Shown piece by piece: positions 32,950 to 41,701 of a stretch of 64,000 nucleotides of DNA. Made by a program: the position numbers and the translations under genes. The DNA lies in contig NZ_KI632511.1 in assembly GCF_000504285.1 (NCBI RefSeq), positions 7,856,154-7,920,153 of the forward strand, given 5' to 3'. The first letter of the stretch is position 1. Each line of letters starts with the position of its first letter. Source of the stretch: Actinospica robiniae DSM 44927 (lineage in GTDB: Bacteria; Actinomycetota; Actinomycetes; Streptomycetales; Catenulisporaceae). Under the pieces are notes generated by a model, which was given only the letters and a program-made list of their open reading frames with translations, was not told where the DNA came from and searched no databases.

Positions 32950-35130
32950 TCAGCCGGTCGGCGTACAGCTGAGACTGCCGAGACCGGTCGGCGCGGTGCC
33001 GCTGCCGAGCAACCCGAACGTGGTCGAGGTGCCTGCGGACAGGGCGCCGTTGTAGCTCAGGTTCGTCGCCGTGACCGCGGCTCCGGACTGGGTCTCCGTG
33101 GCGTTCCAGATCTGGCTGATGGTCTGTGAACCAGGCCACGAATACTTCACGTTCCAGCCGGTGATCGAGCTGGATCCGCTGTCGGTGACGGTGAATCCGA
33201 GCTGGAATCCGCCGGACCACGAGTTGGTCACCGACCAGGTCGCGGTGCAGCCCTTGCCGGCCGAGGGGCTCGGGCTGGCGGAGGCCGAGGCGCTGGGGCT
33301 GGCCGACGCCGAGTGCGACGGGGACGCGGAGGCCGACGCGGACGGCGAGGCGCTCGCCGAGTGCGACGGGGACGCGGACGCCGAGGGGCTGGCCGACGCG
33401 GACGGCGAACCCGTGGGGGTCGTGCCGGCGCCGCCGGAGAGGACGACCACGGATTCGGCCGGCACCGAGATCGAGGTGCCGCTCGCGGTGCCCTTGACCA
33501 CGGTCGGGTTGGCCGCGTCGTAGGTGTACTCGGTCTCCGAGCCGCTGGTCAGGCCGAGGCTCGAGGCCGAGACCGTGTAAGCGTTCGAAGGGTCGGCGTT
33601 GACGAGCATCACGTTGTACCCGCCGCTGGACAGCTTCGAGGAGTACGCGTAGATGTTCGGCGTCGAGATCGGCAGCGTGCTGACCTTGGCTCCCTTGACC
33701 GCGAGCAGCGAGGCGAGCTGGTAGCCGTAGTACGGCGCGTACGGGGTGTCCATGGCCGGCTCGCCGCTGGTCGCGGACGAGAACATGCCGAAGTCGGCGG
33801 TCGGCGTGCCGTAGTTGTGCACGTCCCACCAGTCGACGCTCTGCGCGCCGTAGGAGAGCCATTCGAGGGCGTTCGCGGCGGCGTAGAGGGCGCCGACCGG
33901 CTCCTCGTTCCAGGCGTTCGCGGTCTGCGAGATGTTCGTCTCGCCGACGACGAAGTAGGCGCTCGGGTCATAGGTCGAGAGCGCGGTCTTGATCTCGGCC
34001 GCGGCGGTCGGGACGTTGTCCACCGTCGCCATGATGGCCTGGACGTTCTCGGTGGGCAGGCCGTTGAAGGGGTACCAGTGCACGTCGGCGCAGTTGATGT
34101 CGGCGGCGTCGGCCTGCAGGATCGTGTCGTTCCAGGTCTGCCAGTCCGTCGCGCCGGAGCCGGGCGCGAGGTTGCCGTCCATGCCGTAGTCGTAGCAGAT
34201 CTGGGCGCTGGGATCGGCGGCCTTCATCGCCTGCATGTAGGGCAGGGCGTTGCTGGCGTAGGACGCGGCGGTGTGCGGGTTGGCGTGGTTGTCCGTCTCC
34301 CAGGAGCCGTACTCCTCGTTGCCGATCTCCCACAGAGCCACACCCTGGCCCGAGGTCTTGGACTGGGTGACCCAGGCCGCCGCGTCGGCGGCGGTGTCGG
34401 AGCCGTAGTTCACGGTGACGAACTTCTGGCCGCCGGTGATCGAGTCGACCTGGCTGGAGTACTGGGCGAAGTCCACCGGCTGGGCGGTGCCGTTGGCCGT
34501 GTTGGGCTGCCACAGGTACTCGTCCGCCCAGGAGCCGCCGGGGTAGCGGATCAGGCCCACGCTGGCGGCGTTGAGGTCGCTGGAGATGGCCGAGTCGGTG
34601 AAGTTGGTGTCCCAGGAGGCGGTGTTCACGCCCAGCGGGTCGAGCGAACCGGTGAGGCTGGCGCTGGCCGTGCCCTCGCTCGGGCCGGCGCAGGTGATCG
34701 TGGGCGCCGGGTTGGAGGTGCCGTTGTAGTCGCCGTCGAAGCCGAAGGTGGTGCTCGCGCCCGGGCCGAGACTGGCGTTGTCGCCGGACAGGCCGGTAGC
34801 GCTCATCACCGTCCCGCTCTGGGTCACCGTGGCGCTGTACGCGCTGCCGGCCACGAGGGTCTGGCCGGCGGAGAAGGCCATCGACAGCGTCCAGGTGCTG
34901 ATGGTGAAGGAGGAGTTGTTGGTGACGGTCACGGTGGCGCCGAAGTCCGGCGGCGTGTTCGACGGCGTCTGCCAGCCGATCGAATACGTGGCGGAGCAGG
35001 AGGCGCCGGTGTCCGCGGGGGCGCTCGGGGCGCTCAGCGCGACGGTGGCCACGGCGCTGGCCGTGGTCAGCGCGAGCGCGAGGGCCGGGGCGCTCCAGCG
35101 GCGGTGCGGGCGCGCTACGGATATGGGCAT
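32950..35130 (-). CDS. Secreted clan GH-A glycosidase with two CBM2 modules
   Basis: The 726-residue protein has a signal peptide (about 1-40), an N-terminal CBM2 domain (about 43-145) and a (beta/alpha)8 catalytic domain (about 155-570). The likely acid/base Glu is in ALWEIGNEEYGSW (about 272) and the nucleophile Glu in VVGETNIS (about 396). A Ser/Ala/Pro linker and a C-terminal CBM2 (about 630-726) follow. The arrangement resembles GH51/GH39-type alpha-L-arabinofuranosidases or related enzymes, but the exact family is not settled. ATG 35130 has CGGAGAATC upstream. A LacI-like palindrome lies 42 bases ahead. Confidence 0.82.
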   Translation of the reverse strand: MPISVARPHRRWSAPALALALTTASAVATVALSAPSAPADTGASCSATYSIGWQTPSNTPPDFGATVTVTNNSSFTISTWTLSMAFSAGQTLVAGSAYSATVTQSGTVMSATGLSGDNASLGPGASTTFGFDGDYNGTSNPAPTITCAGPSEGTASASLTGSLDPLGVNTASWDTNFTDSAISSDLNAASVGLIRYPGGSWADEYLWQPNTANGTAQPVDFAQYSSQVDSITGGQKFVTVNYGSDTAADAAAWVTQSKTSGQGVALWEIGNEEYGSWETDNHANPHTAASYASNALPYMQAMKAADPSAQICYDYGMDGNLAPGSGATDWQTWNDTILQADAADINCADVHWYPFNGLPTENVQAIMATVDNVPTAAAEIKTALSTYDPSAYFVVGETNISQTANAWNEEPVGALYAAANALEWLSYGAQSVDWWDVHNYGTPTADFGMFSSATSGEPAMDTPYAPYYGYQLASLLAVKGAKVSTLPISTPNIYAYSSKLSSGGYNVMLVNADPSNAYTVSASSLGLTSGSETEYTYDAANPTVVKGTASGTSISVPAESVVVLSGGAGTTPTGSPSASASPSASASPSHSASASPSASASASPSHSASASPSASASASPSPSAGKGCTATWSVTNSWSGGFQLGFTVTDSGSSSITGWNVKYSWPGSQTISQIWNATETQSGAAVTATNLSYNGALSAGTSTTFGLLGSGTAPTGLGSLSCTPTG

Positions 35131-35171
35131 GATTCTCCGGGTCCTTCCTCGGCCTGGCCGGGATCAGGCGT

Positions 35172-35187
35172 GCTTAACCGATTAAGC
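35172..35187 (-). promoter_or_regulatory. LacI-family-like operator upstream of the CBM2 glycosidase
   Basis: GCTTAACCGATTAAGC has 6-bp complementary halves (GCTTAA and TTAAGC) around CCGA, with central CG as in LacI-family operators. It is 42-57 bases upstream of the glycosidase ATG. The matching repressor is not in the window. Confidence 0.6.
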
Positions 35188-35422
35188 GAACGGCCGGGGA
35201 ATCATGGCTTTGATAGCCCGGACCGGTGGCAGCGACACTACCCCGGGCGACGCGGGCGTCAAGGCGCCCTCGCCGGCCGCCTCCTCCTTCGGCAGGTGGC
35301 GGCCGGCGCCGGCGCTGTAGCTTTCATGCCGGGCGACCGGTCCGGCCGTGGGGCCCGCGTGGGATACTGATCCGCTCATCGTGTGTGCCGGATATCGGAC
35401 CTGGACGGAGAACGGGCGGAGC

Positions 35423-36265
35423 ATGCCGAACCTCATGTGGACCTGGCAGCAGGCCGCCGTGATCGGCGCGGTCGCGGCGGCCGTGTTCGGGGTGCTGCGG
35501 CTGCGCGACGTGCTGCCGCGGGTGCGGCCCTTCCTCCGCGAGGCGGCGCTGATCATCTGGCTCTACGGGCTCTGGCAGCTGGTCGGCTCGCTGAACGGCG
35601 AGGGCGACTACCGGGCCGTCACCCGCGGGCGGTGGATCTGGGACACCGAACGCTCGGCGCACCTGCCCAGCGAGCACACCCTGCAGGGCTGGGTGCTGCC
35701 GCATCCGCTGGTGGTGCAGGCCGCGAACCTCTACTACGCGTCCATGCACTTCACCGTGCTCATCATCTTCCTGGTCTGGCTCTTCGCCCGGCACCGCGCG
35801 CAGTACGGACGCTGGCGGACGGTGCTGGCCCTGCTCACCGCCTCGTGCCTGCTGATCCAGTTCCTGCCGGTCGCGCCGCCGCGGATGATCCCGGGGATCG
35901 GCATGGCTGACACGGCCATGCAGTACGGGCAGTCCGTCTACGGGCAGATCGGCGGGTTCCAGCCGGACGAGCTCTCCGCGATGCCCTCGGTGCATGTGGG
36001 CTGGGCCGTGCTGGTGGCCGTGGCGGTCTGCGCGGTGACGCGGTCGCGCTGGCGGTACCTGGCCGTGCTGCACGCCGCGCTGACCGTCTTCGTGGTCGTG
36101 GCCACCGGCAACCACTTCTGGTCGGACGGGATCGTCGCCTGCGCCCTGCTGCTGCTCGCCGTGCCGGCCGAGCGCTCCGGGCGGCGGCTGTGGCAGGCTG
36201 CGACGCGCCGTAAAGGCTTGGCCAATTCCGGAAGCGCCACGCCGAGCCTCGTTGACGCCGCCTGA
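35423..36265 (+). CDS. PAP2/Aur1-like phosphatidylinositol-type membrane phosphotransferase or phosphatase
   Basis: The 280-residue polytopic protein has five or six helices and the motifs of the PAP2_3 (inositolphosphotransferase Aur1/Ipt1-like) family: PVAPPRMIPGIGMADTA, SAMPSVHVGWAVL (the S-x-x-x-H region) and ATGNHFWSDGIVA. Catalysis uses the two His on the outer side of the membrane. Actinobacterial members modify lipid headgroups. ATG 35423 is chosen with GGCGGAGC close upstream; a longer frame starts at 35348. Confidence 0.82.
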   Translation: MPNLMWTWQQAAVIGAVAAAVFGVLRLRDVLPRVRPFLREAALIIWLYGLWQLVGSLNGEGDYRAVTRGRWIWDTERSAHLPSEHTLQGWVLPHPLVVQAANLYYASMHFTVLIIFLVWLFARHRAQYGRWRTVLALLTASCLLIQFLPVAPPRMIPGIGMADTAMQYGQSVYGQIGGFQPDELSAMPSVHVGWAVLVAVAVCAVTRSRWRYLAVLHAALTVFVVVATGNHFWSDGIVACALLLLAVPAERSGRRLWQAATRRKGLANSGSATPSLVDAA

Positions 36266-36336
36266 CCGGTCGGCGAGCATGACGGCAGCTGCGCGGCTAC
36301 CGACGGTATTGAGATCCTTACCCTCTCGGAGCGTCC

Positions 36337-37212
36337 ATGCCCACTGTCGTGCATGTGCGCCGAGCCTTCGTGCTCGGAGCCGCACTCTCGCTCGCCCTCA
36401 CCGGCGCTCTGGCCGCCGCCACCTCGGCCTCCGCCGCGGGCGGGCGCTACGTCTCGCTCGGTGACTCCTACGTCTCCGGGCCTCTGATCCCGACCCAGTC
36501 CGGCGGCCTGTGCCTGCGCTCGTCGCACAACTACCCCTCGCTGACCGCGGCGGCCCTCGGGCTGAGCCTGACCGACGCGAGCTGCTTCGGCGCGACCACG
36601 GTCGAGATGACCGCGGCCCAGAGCGACGACGGCCTGACCATCAACGCGCCGCAGCTGAATTCGGTCACCTCGGGCACTTCGGTGGTCACGCTCGGCATCG
36701 GCGGCAACGACATCGGGTTCATCAACATCATCGAGACCTGCGCCGAGGAGAGCCTGACCAACCCGTTCGGCTCGCCCTGCACCTCGCACTACACCTCGGG
36801 CGGCACGGATCAGCTCGCCGCGTCGATCTCCGCGACCGGGCCCAAGGTGGCCGCGGTGTTGACCGAGATCCACCAGCTCGCCCCGGACGCCCGGGTTTAC
36901 GTGGTCGGGTATCCGGACATTCTGCCTGAGCACAACAACGGCTGCTGGCCGATCGTGCCGATCGCCTACGGCGACGTCAGCTACCTGCGGCAGACCGAGA
37001 AGGGGCTCGACTCGATGCTCTCCGCCGAGGCCGCGGCCCACGGCGCCACCTACGTCGACACGTACACGCCGACCATCGGGCACGACGTGTGCCAGGCCGT
37101 CGGGACCAAGTGGATCGAGGGGCTGGTGCCGACGTCCTCGGCGGCGCCGTTCCACCCCAACGCGCTCGGCGAGGCGGCCATGGCCCGGGCGTTGGAGAGT
37201 GCCATCGGCTGA
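36337..37212 (+). CDS. Secreted SGNH-fold lipase/esterase
   Basis: The 291-residue protein has a signal peptide (to about residue 34) and the SGNH blocks: YVSLGDSYVSG with the nucleophile Ser, the Gly and Asn blocks around VVTLGIGGNDIGF, and the catalytic His in AAPFHPNALGE. Streptomyces homologues hydrolyse lipids or acyl groups on polysaccharides. It has six Cys, probably in three disulfides. It lies between polysaccharide-degradation genes, where an acetyl-esterase role would fit, but this is not shown. Confidence 0.88.
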   Translation: MPTVVHVRRAFVLGAALSLALTGALAAATSASAAGGRYVSLGDSYVSGPLIPTQSGGLCLRSSHNYPSLTAAALGLSLTDASCFGATTVEMTAAQSDDGLTINAPQLNSVTSGTSVVTLGIGGNDIGFINIIETCAEESLTNPFGSPCTSHYTSGGTDQLAASISATGPKVAAVLTEIHQLAPDARVYVVGYPDILPEHNNGCWPIVPIAYGDVSYLRQTEKGLDSMLSAEAAAHGATYVDTYTPTIGHDVCQAVGTKWIEGLVPTSSAAPFHPNALGEAAMARALESAIG

Positions 37213-37242
37213 CGGCGCGCTGCTGCCCGCCCCAGGGATACG

Positions 37243-37286
37243 CCGGTGCCCCCGAGTCGACCGGATTCGGCTTTCGGGGGCACCGG
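37243..37286. terminator. Bidirectional terminator between SGNH esterase and GH28 genes
   Basis: A 13-bp perfect stem (CCGGTGCCCCCGA with TCGGGGGCACCGG) lies between two convergent stops, 30 bases from one and 21 bases from the other. Confidence 0.8.
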
Positions 37287-37307
37287 TGTCCTGCCTTTCT
37301 AGAACGA

Positions 37308-38840
37308 CTACCCGGAGGTGACCGGAGAGCCGTTGATCGTGACGTCGACGAGTTCGAAGTCGTCGATGAAATCGAGCACGTTGGTGCCGGTCTGCGTGGT
37401 CACGCTGAAGTTGTCCAGGGTGACCGTGCCGACGTGGTCCTCGGTGTAGCCGATGACGTCCCAGGCCTGGGTGGCCTGGCCCACCGTCCAATACAGCAGG
37501 TTGATATCGGTGACGTCCGGGTAGTACGTGCCGGTGTCGCCCTCGCCGTAGGTGTAGTCGATCAGCAGCGCCGGGCCGCCGATGATCGGGGCGTTGACCC
37601 GGTAGACGTTGCTGTCCTGGATGTAGCCGCCGCGCACCGAGTTGGTCTTGAGCCGGTGGCCGGCCTGCAGATCGGTGCTGGAGAAGAGCAGGTCGCGGGC
37701 GTAGACGTGGGCGACGCCGCCGGTCATCTCGGAGCCGATGGTCACGCCGCCGTGGCCGTTGGCGAACGCGGTGTTCTGGATCACCAGGTCGGTGCACGGG
37801 ACGTTCACCCGGCGGCCGTCGGCGTTGCGGCCGGCCTTGATGGCGATGCAGTCGTCGCCGACCGAGATCGAGCAGTGGTCGATCAGCACGCGGGTGCACG
37901 ACTCCGGGTCGCAGCCGTCGGTGTTCGGGCCGGTGCTCGGGCCCACGGTGACGCCCTCGACCGTGACGTCTTTCGACAGGGTCGGGTGCAGGTGCCAGAA
38001 CGGCGGGTTGACGAAGGTGACGCCCTGCAGCAGGACCCGCTCGCACTCGTACGGCTCGACCATGGTGGGCGGCAGGTAGTTCCCGGCGCCCATGATCCGC
38101 TGGTCTACCGGCACGCCGTCGTCGGCGTAAGCCTGGAGCACGTTGAAGCCGGGCGTCTCAAGGTTCTTCCAGGCCCACCAGTTGCCGGTGGAGGCCTGGC
38201 CGTTGAGCACGCCGTCGCCGGTGATCGCGATATCGGTGGCCTGATACGCGTAGACGTTGGGGGAGTAGTTGTAGCACTCGATGCCCTGCCACCGCGTGTA
38301 GACCAGCGGGTAGACGGTCGGGTCGGTGCTGAACAGCACGGTCACCCCGGCCGGCACGTGCAGCTCGATCCGGGAGTAGAGCCGGATCGGGCCGGTGAAG
38401 TAGACGGCCGTGCCGGTGGCCGGGTCGGCCGGGAGCACCACGCGTCCGCCGCCGTGCCGACTCGCCGCCGCGATCGTCGCGGCGATCGCGGCCGAGTCGT
38501 CGGTGACGCCGTCGCCGACCGCGCCGAAGTCGGTCACCTTGTAGTCGCGGCGCGGAATGCGCGGGCGGCGGATCTCGCACACGATCCGGTCCGCGGCCCG
38601 GTCCTGCGGCAGGTTGCGCGGCCCGGCCTGGTCGCCGACGCCGCGGCCGGCGAACCAGGACTGCGGTGGCCGCACGGCCGGGTCGAGGTCGCGCCCGTGG
38701 GACGCGCCGGACTCGGCGTCGGCGGAGGGGGTGGACGCGGCGGCACTGGCGGGTGCCGCCGCGAGCTGGGATACCGCGGCGGCGGTGCCGGTGGCCGCGG
38801 TGGCTTTCAGGAACTTGCGACGATCGAGGGTGGAAGACAT
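37308..38840 (-). CDS. Tat-exported GH28 polygalacturonase
   Basis: The 510-residue protein opens with a Tat-type signal (DRRKFLKATAATGTAAAVSQ) and then the parallel beta-helix of GH28, announced by YKVTDFGAVGDGVTDDSAAI. Catalytic motifs are GPNTDGCDP (about 305), GDDCIAIKAGR (about 329), GHGGVTIGSE and RLKTNS (about 396). It cuts polygalacturonan or rhamnogalacturonan outside the cell. It is the last gene of the minus-strand operon that starts near 46743, following the importer genes, so export and uptake are co-expressed. Start ATG 38840. Confidence 0.92.
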   Translation of the reverse strand: MSSTLDRRKFLKATAATGTAAAVSQLAAAPASAAASTPSADAESGASHGRDLDPAVRPPQSWFAGRGVGDQAGPRNLPQDRAADRIVCEIRRPRIPRRDYKVTDFGAVGDGVTDDSAAIAATIAAASRHGGGRVVLPADPATGTAVYFTGPIRLYSRIELHVPAGVTVLFSTDPTVYPLVYTRWQGIECYNYSPNVYAYQATDIAITGDGVLNGQASTGNWWAWKNLETPGFNVLQAYADDGVPVDQRIMGAGNYLPPTMVEPYECERVLLQGVTFVNPPFWHLHPTLSKDVTVEGVTVGPSTGPNTDGCDPESCTRVLIDHCSISVGDDCIAIKAGRNADGRRVNVPCTDLVIQNTAFANGHGGVTIGSEMTGGVAHVYARDLLFSSTDLQAGHRLKTNSVRGGYIQDSNVYRVNAPIIGGPALLIDYTYGEGDTGTYYPDVTDINLLYWTVGQATQAWDVIGYTEDHVGTVTLDNFSVTTQTGTNVLDFIDDFELVDVTINGSPVTSG

Positions 38841-38878
38841 CTTCGTCCGTTCCGTCGAGGGGAGCGAGAGGGGCGCGG

Positions 38879-39706
38879 TCAGTCGCGCGAGCGCGCGACC
38901 AGCTGCGTCGGGTTGACGAACCGCAGAGCGACCAGCAGCAGCACCAGCATCGAACCGGTGTAGATCACGGCCATCGCGTCGATGCTCTGCGCGCTGCGGA
39001 TGCCCGCGGAGAAGACCGCGGAGAACAGGCTCACCACCAGCGTCTGGCTGGTCGGGCCCGAGGTGAGGAAGGTGAGCTCGAACATGCCGAACGTGCGCAC
39101 CAGCACCAGGATCCCGGCCGCGAGCATGCCCGGCAGCAGCAGCGGCGCGATGATCCGGCCGAGCACGCTGCGGGTGGGCGCGCCGCACATCCGCGCGGCC
39201 TGTTCCAGGCGCGGATCGATCTGCTCGATGAACGGGGTCATCGTGTAGACCACGAACGGCACCGAGGGCACCAGGTTGGCCAGCACCACGCCGGTGAGCG
39301 AGCCGGCCATGTGGAACTTGTAGAGCACGGTGGCCAACGGGATGCCGTAGGCGATCGGCGGCACCAGGATCGGCAGCACGAACAGCAGCATCACCGCGCG
39401 CTTGCCCGGGAAATCGCGCCGGGCCAGCGCGTACGCGGCCGGCACGCCGACCAGCAGGGACAGGCCCACCACCAGGAAGGTGATCTCGAAGGTGACCGTC
39501 ATCACCTGGCCGAGGTCGAACTCGTTCCAGGCCGCGGAGTAGTTCGAGCCCGTATACCCGGACGGAGTCCAGCCGCGGAACCAGGTGGTGCCGAACGAGT
39601 CGAGCACCACCGCGCCGATCACGCCGAGCACGTTGACCATGAAGAAGGCCACCAGCGCCCACACCAGCCAGGCGCCCGGGCGCAGTGTCAGGGCTTTGGC
39701 ACGCAT
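38879..39706 (-). CDS. ABC transporter permease (second subunit)
   Basis: The 275-residue membrane protein has about six helices and the cytoplasmic EAA loop EQIDPRLEQAARMCGAPTRS with RIIAPLLLPGML. This is the pattern of binding-protein-dependent importers of the Pot/Fbp type (two permeases, one ATPase). Its ATG overlaps the stop of the partner permease (TGATG), so the two are made together. The importer probably takes up pectin-derived oligosaccharide or sugar acid, judged only by context. Confidence 0.9.
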   Translation of the reverse strand: MRAKALTLRPGAWLVWALVAFFMVNVLGVIGAVVLDSFGTTWFRGWTPSGYTGSNYSAAWNEFDLGQVMTVTFEITFLVVGLSLLVGVPAAYALARRDFPGKRAVMLLFVLPILVPPIAYGIPLATVLYKFHMAGSLTGVVLANLVPSVPFVVYTMTPFIEQIDPRLEQAARMCGAPTRSVLGRIIAPLLLPGMLAAGILVLVRTFGMFELTFLTSGPTSQTLVVSLFSAVFSAGIRSAQSIDAMAVIYTGSMLVLLLVALRFVNPTQLVARSRD

Positions 39707-40611
39707 CAGCCCTTGCCTCCCGTCGAGCCGGTGTAGAACAGGGCTCTGACGCCCATGGCGAGCCCGATCACGGCCAGCATCAGGCCGGTCATGACCATCG
39801 CGTCCGCGCAGCCCTGCGGATAGTCGAAGTTCTGCAGGGCCTGCTCGTACGCCTCGATCGAGATCACGTGCGTCTTGCCGTCCGGATCGCCGACCATCAT
39901 GGCCGAGGGGAAGACCGAGAAGCTCAGCACGAAGGTGAGGCAGAAGGTGGTGAGCAGGCCGGGCAGCAGCAGCGGGAAGGTGATGAAGCGGAACCGCTGC
40001 CACCAGCCCGCGCCGAGCGTCGCCGCCGCCTTCTCCAGCGCCGGGTGGATGCCGGAGAGGTAGGAGTGGGTGAGCAGGAAGGCGAACGGGAACCCGCTGA
40101 TGATCAGCGAGAACAGCACGCCCCAGTAGTCGTTGATCAGCTTCAGCGGGTGGCCCGCGCCGACCAGGCCGAGCTTCTGCAGGGTCAGGTTGAACCAGCC
40201 GACCGGGCCGAAGAACTCCAGGATGCCCTCGGCGGTGAGCACCGTGCCCAGCGTGATCGGGACGACCAGCAGGGCGAGCAGCAGGCGCTTGCCGCGGAAG
40301 TCTCCGCGCATCCGATAGGAGATCGGCACGGACAGGCCCACGTTGATCAGGGAGCTGGGAATGGCCAGGCCGAAGGTGGTGCCGATGGTGCCGGCGGAGA
40401 ACGAGTCGCTGAAGAACGCGCGGTAGGCGCCGAGCACCCCGCCCTTGGCCGGTTGGAAGGAGAGGCCGAGGCCGTAGACGAACGGATAGCAGAACAGCGC
40501 CGCGATCGCCACGATCCCGGGCAGCATGAGAAGCAGTGTTCTGTCGATGCCGCGCTCGGCCAGCCGGTGGCGCAGCGCGGGGCGGGGAGCCGCGGCGGTG
40601 AGCGAGGTCAT
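39706..40611 (-). CDS. ABC transporter permease (first subunit)
   Basis: The 301-residue product has six helices, including LLLMLPGIVAIAALFCYPFV and LVVPITLGTVLTAEGILEFF. The EAA-type loop is SGIHPALEKAAATLGAGWWQ with ITFPLLLPGLL. It pairs with the permease at 38879. Start ATG 40611 overlaps the ATPase stop in an ATGA, so translation is coupled across all three transporter genes. Confidence 0.9.
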   Translation of the reverse strand: MTSLTAAAPRPALRHRLAERGIDRTLLLMLPGIVAIAALFCYPFVYGLGLSFQPAKGGVLGAYRAFFSDSFSAGTIGTTFGLAIPSSLINVGLSVPISYRMRGDFRGKRLLLALLVVPITLGTVLTAEGILEFFGPVGWFNLTLQKLGLVGAGHPLKLINDYWGVLFSLIISGFPFAFLLTHSYLSGIHPALEKAAATLGAGWWQRFRFITFPLLLPGLLTTFCLTFVLSFSVFPSAMMVGDPDGKTHVISIEAYEQALQNFDYPQGCADAMVMTGLMLAVIGLAMGVRALFYTGSTGGKG

Positions 40612-41693
40612 GACACCACCTCGCCGCCCGCGAACACCAGCGCCCGCTGCGGATCCACGGTCAGCGCCAGCTGGTCGCCGGGCGCCACCCGCTGGTCGGT
40701 GCGCAGGTGGACGCGGCGGCCGGCCCGGGTGAGCGCGTCCACTTGGAACTCCCGGCCGTGGTACTCGACCACCTCGGCCACGGCCTCGAACACGCACTCC
40801 GCGCCGTCGGTCGCGATCCGCAGGTCGTCCGGCCGGATCGCGACCTGGACGCTCGAGCCGACCGTGCACACCGGGCCGTCGTCGGCCGTGTCGGCCAGGA
40901 CCCCGACCAGCTTCACACCGTCGCCGGCCACGGTCGCCCGCGGGCCGTCGAGCACCTCGGCCGTGAGATTCAGGATATTGCGGTAGCCCATGAACGCCGC
41001 GACGTAGGCGCTGCGCGGGGATTCGTAGAGGGCGGCCGGCGTGCCGATCTGCGCGACCCGTCCCTCCCGCAGCACGACCAGGCGGTCGGCCAGCGAGAGC
41101 GCCTCCTCCTGGTCGTGCGTGACGTAGATCGTGGTCAGGCCGAACTCCTGGTGGATGCGCCGGATCTCGGCGCGCATGTCCAGGCGCAGCGCCGCGTCGA
41201 GGTTCGAGAGCGGCTCGTCCATCAGCACCAGCGGCGGCTCCAGCACGATCGCGCGGGCGATGGCCACCCGCTGCTGCTGGCCGCCGGAGAGCTGGCCGGG
41301 CAGCTTGTGCGCGTGCTCGGTCAGCCGGACCAGCTCGAGCACCGCGTTCACCCGGCGCTCGAGCTCCGGCTTGGCCACCCGGCGCATCCGCAGGCCGAAG
41401 CCCACGTTGCGGCGCACGCTCAGGTGCGGGAAGAGCGCGTAGTTCTGGAACACCATGCCGAACCCGCGCTTCTCCGGCGGCAGGGTGTCGATCCGCTTGC
41501 CGTCGAGGTCGATCGAGCCGCCGGTCAGCGGCAGCAGTCCGGCGATCGAGTTGAGCGCGGTGGTCTTGCCGCAGCCGGACGGGCCCAGCAGGGCGATGAA
41601 CTCGCCGCCGTGCACGGTCAGGTCCAGCTCGGCCAGGGCGCGGTGTTCGCCGTAGGAGCGGGAGATGCCGTTCAGTCGCAGTTCGCTGATCAT
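40608..41693 (-). CDS. ABC importer ATPase with TOBE domain
   Basis: The 361-residue ATPase shows Walker A LLGPSGCGKTTALNSIAGLL, the Q-loop FQNYALFPHLSV, the LSGGQQQRVAIARAI signature, Walker B LVLMDEPLSNLD and the switch VTHDQEEALSLADR. A C-terminal TOBE-like region follows (QVAIRPDDLRIATDG). This is the Pot/Ugp/Mal-type ATPase of carbohydrate or polyamine importers. It follows the solute-binding protein gene by 8 bases. Confidence 0.95.
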   Translation of the reverse strand: MISELRLNGISRSYGEHRALAELDLTVHGGEFIALLGPSGCGKTTALNSIAGLLPLTGGSIDLDGKRIDTLPPEKRGFGMVFQNYALFPHLSVRRNVGFGLRMRRVAKPELERRVNAVLELVRLTEHAHKLPGQLSGGQQQRVAIARAIVLEPPLVLMDEPLSNLDAALRLDMRAEIRRIHQEFGLTTIYVTHDQEEALSLADRLVVLREGRVAQIGTPAALYESPRSAYVAAFMGYRNILNLTAEVLDGPRATVAGDGVKLVGVLADTADDGPVCTVGSSVQVAIRPDDLRIATDGAECVFEAVAEVVEYHGREFQVDALTRAGRRVHLRTDQRVAPGDQLALTVDPQRALVFAGGEVVS

Positions 41694-41701
41694 TCCAGGG
41701 C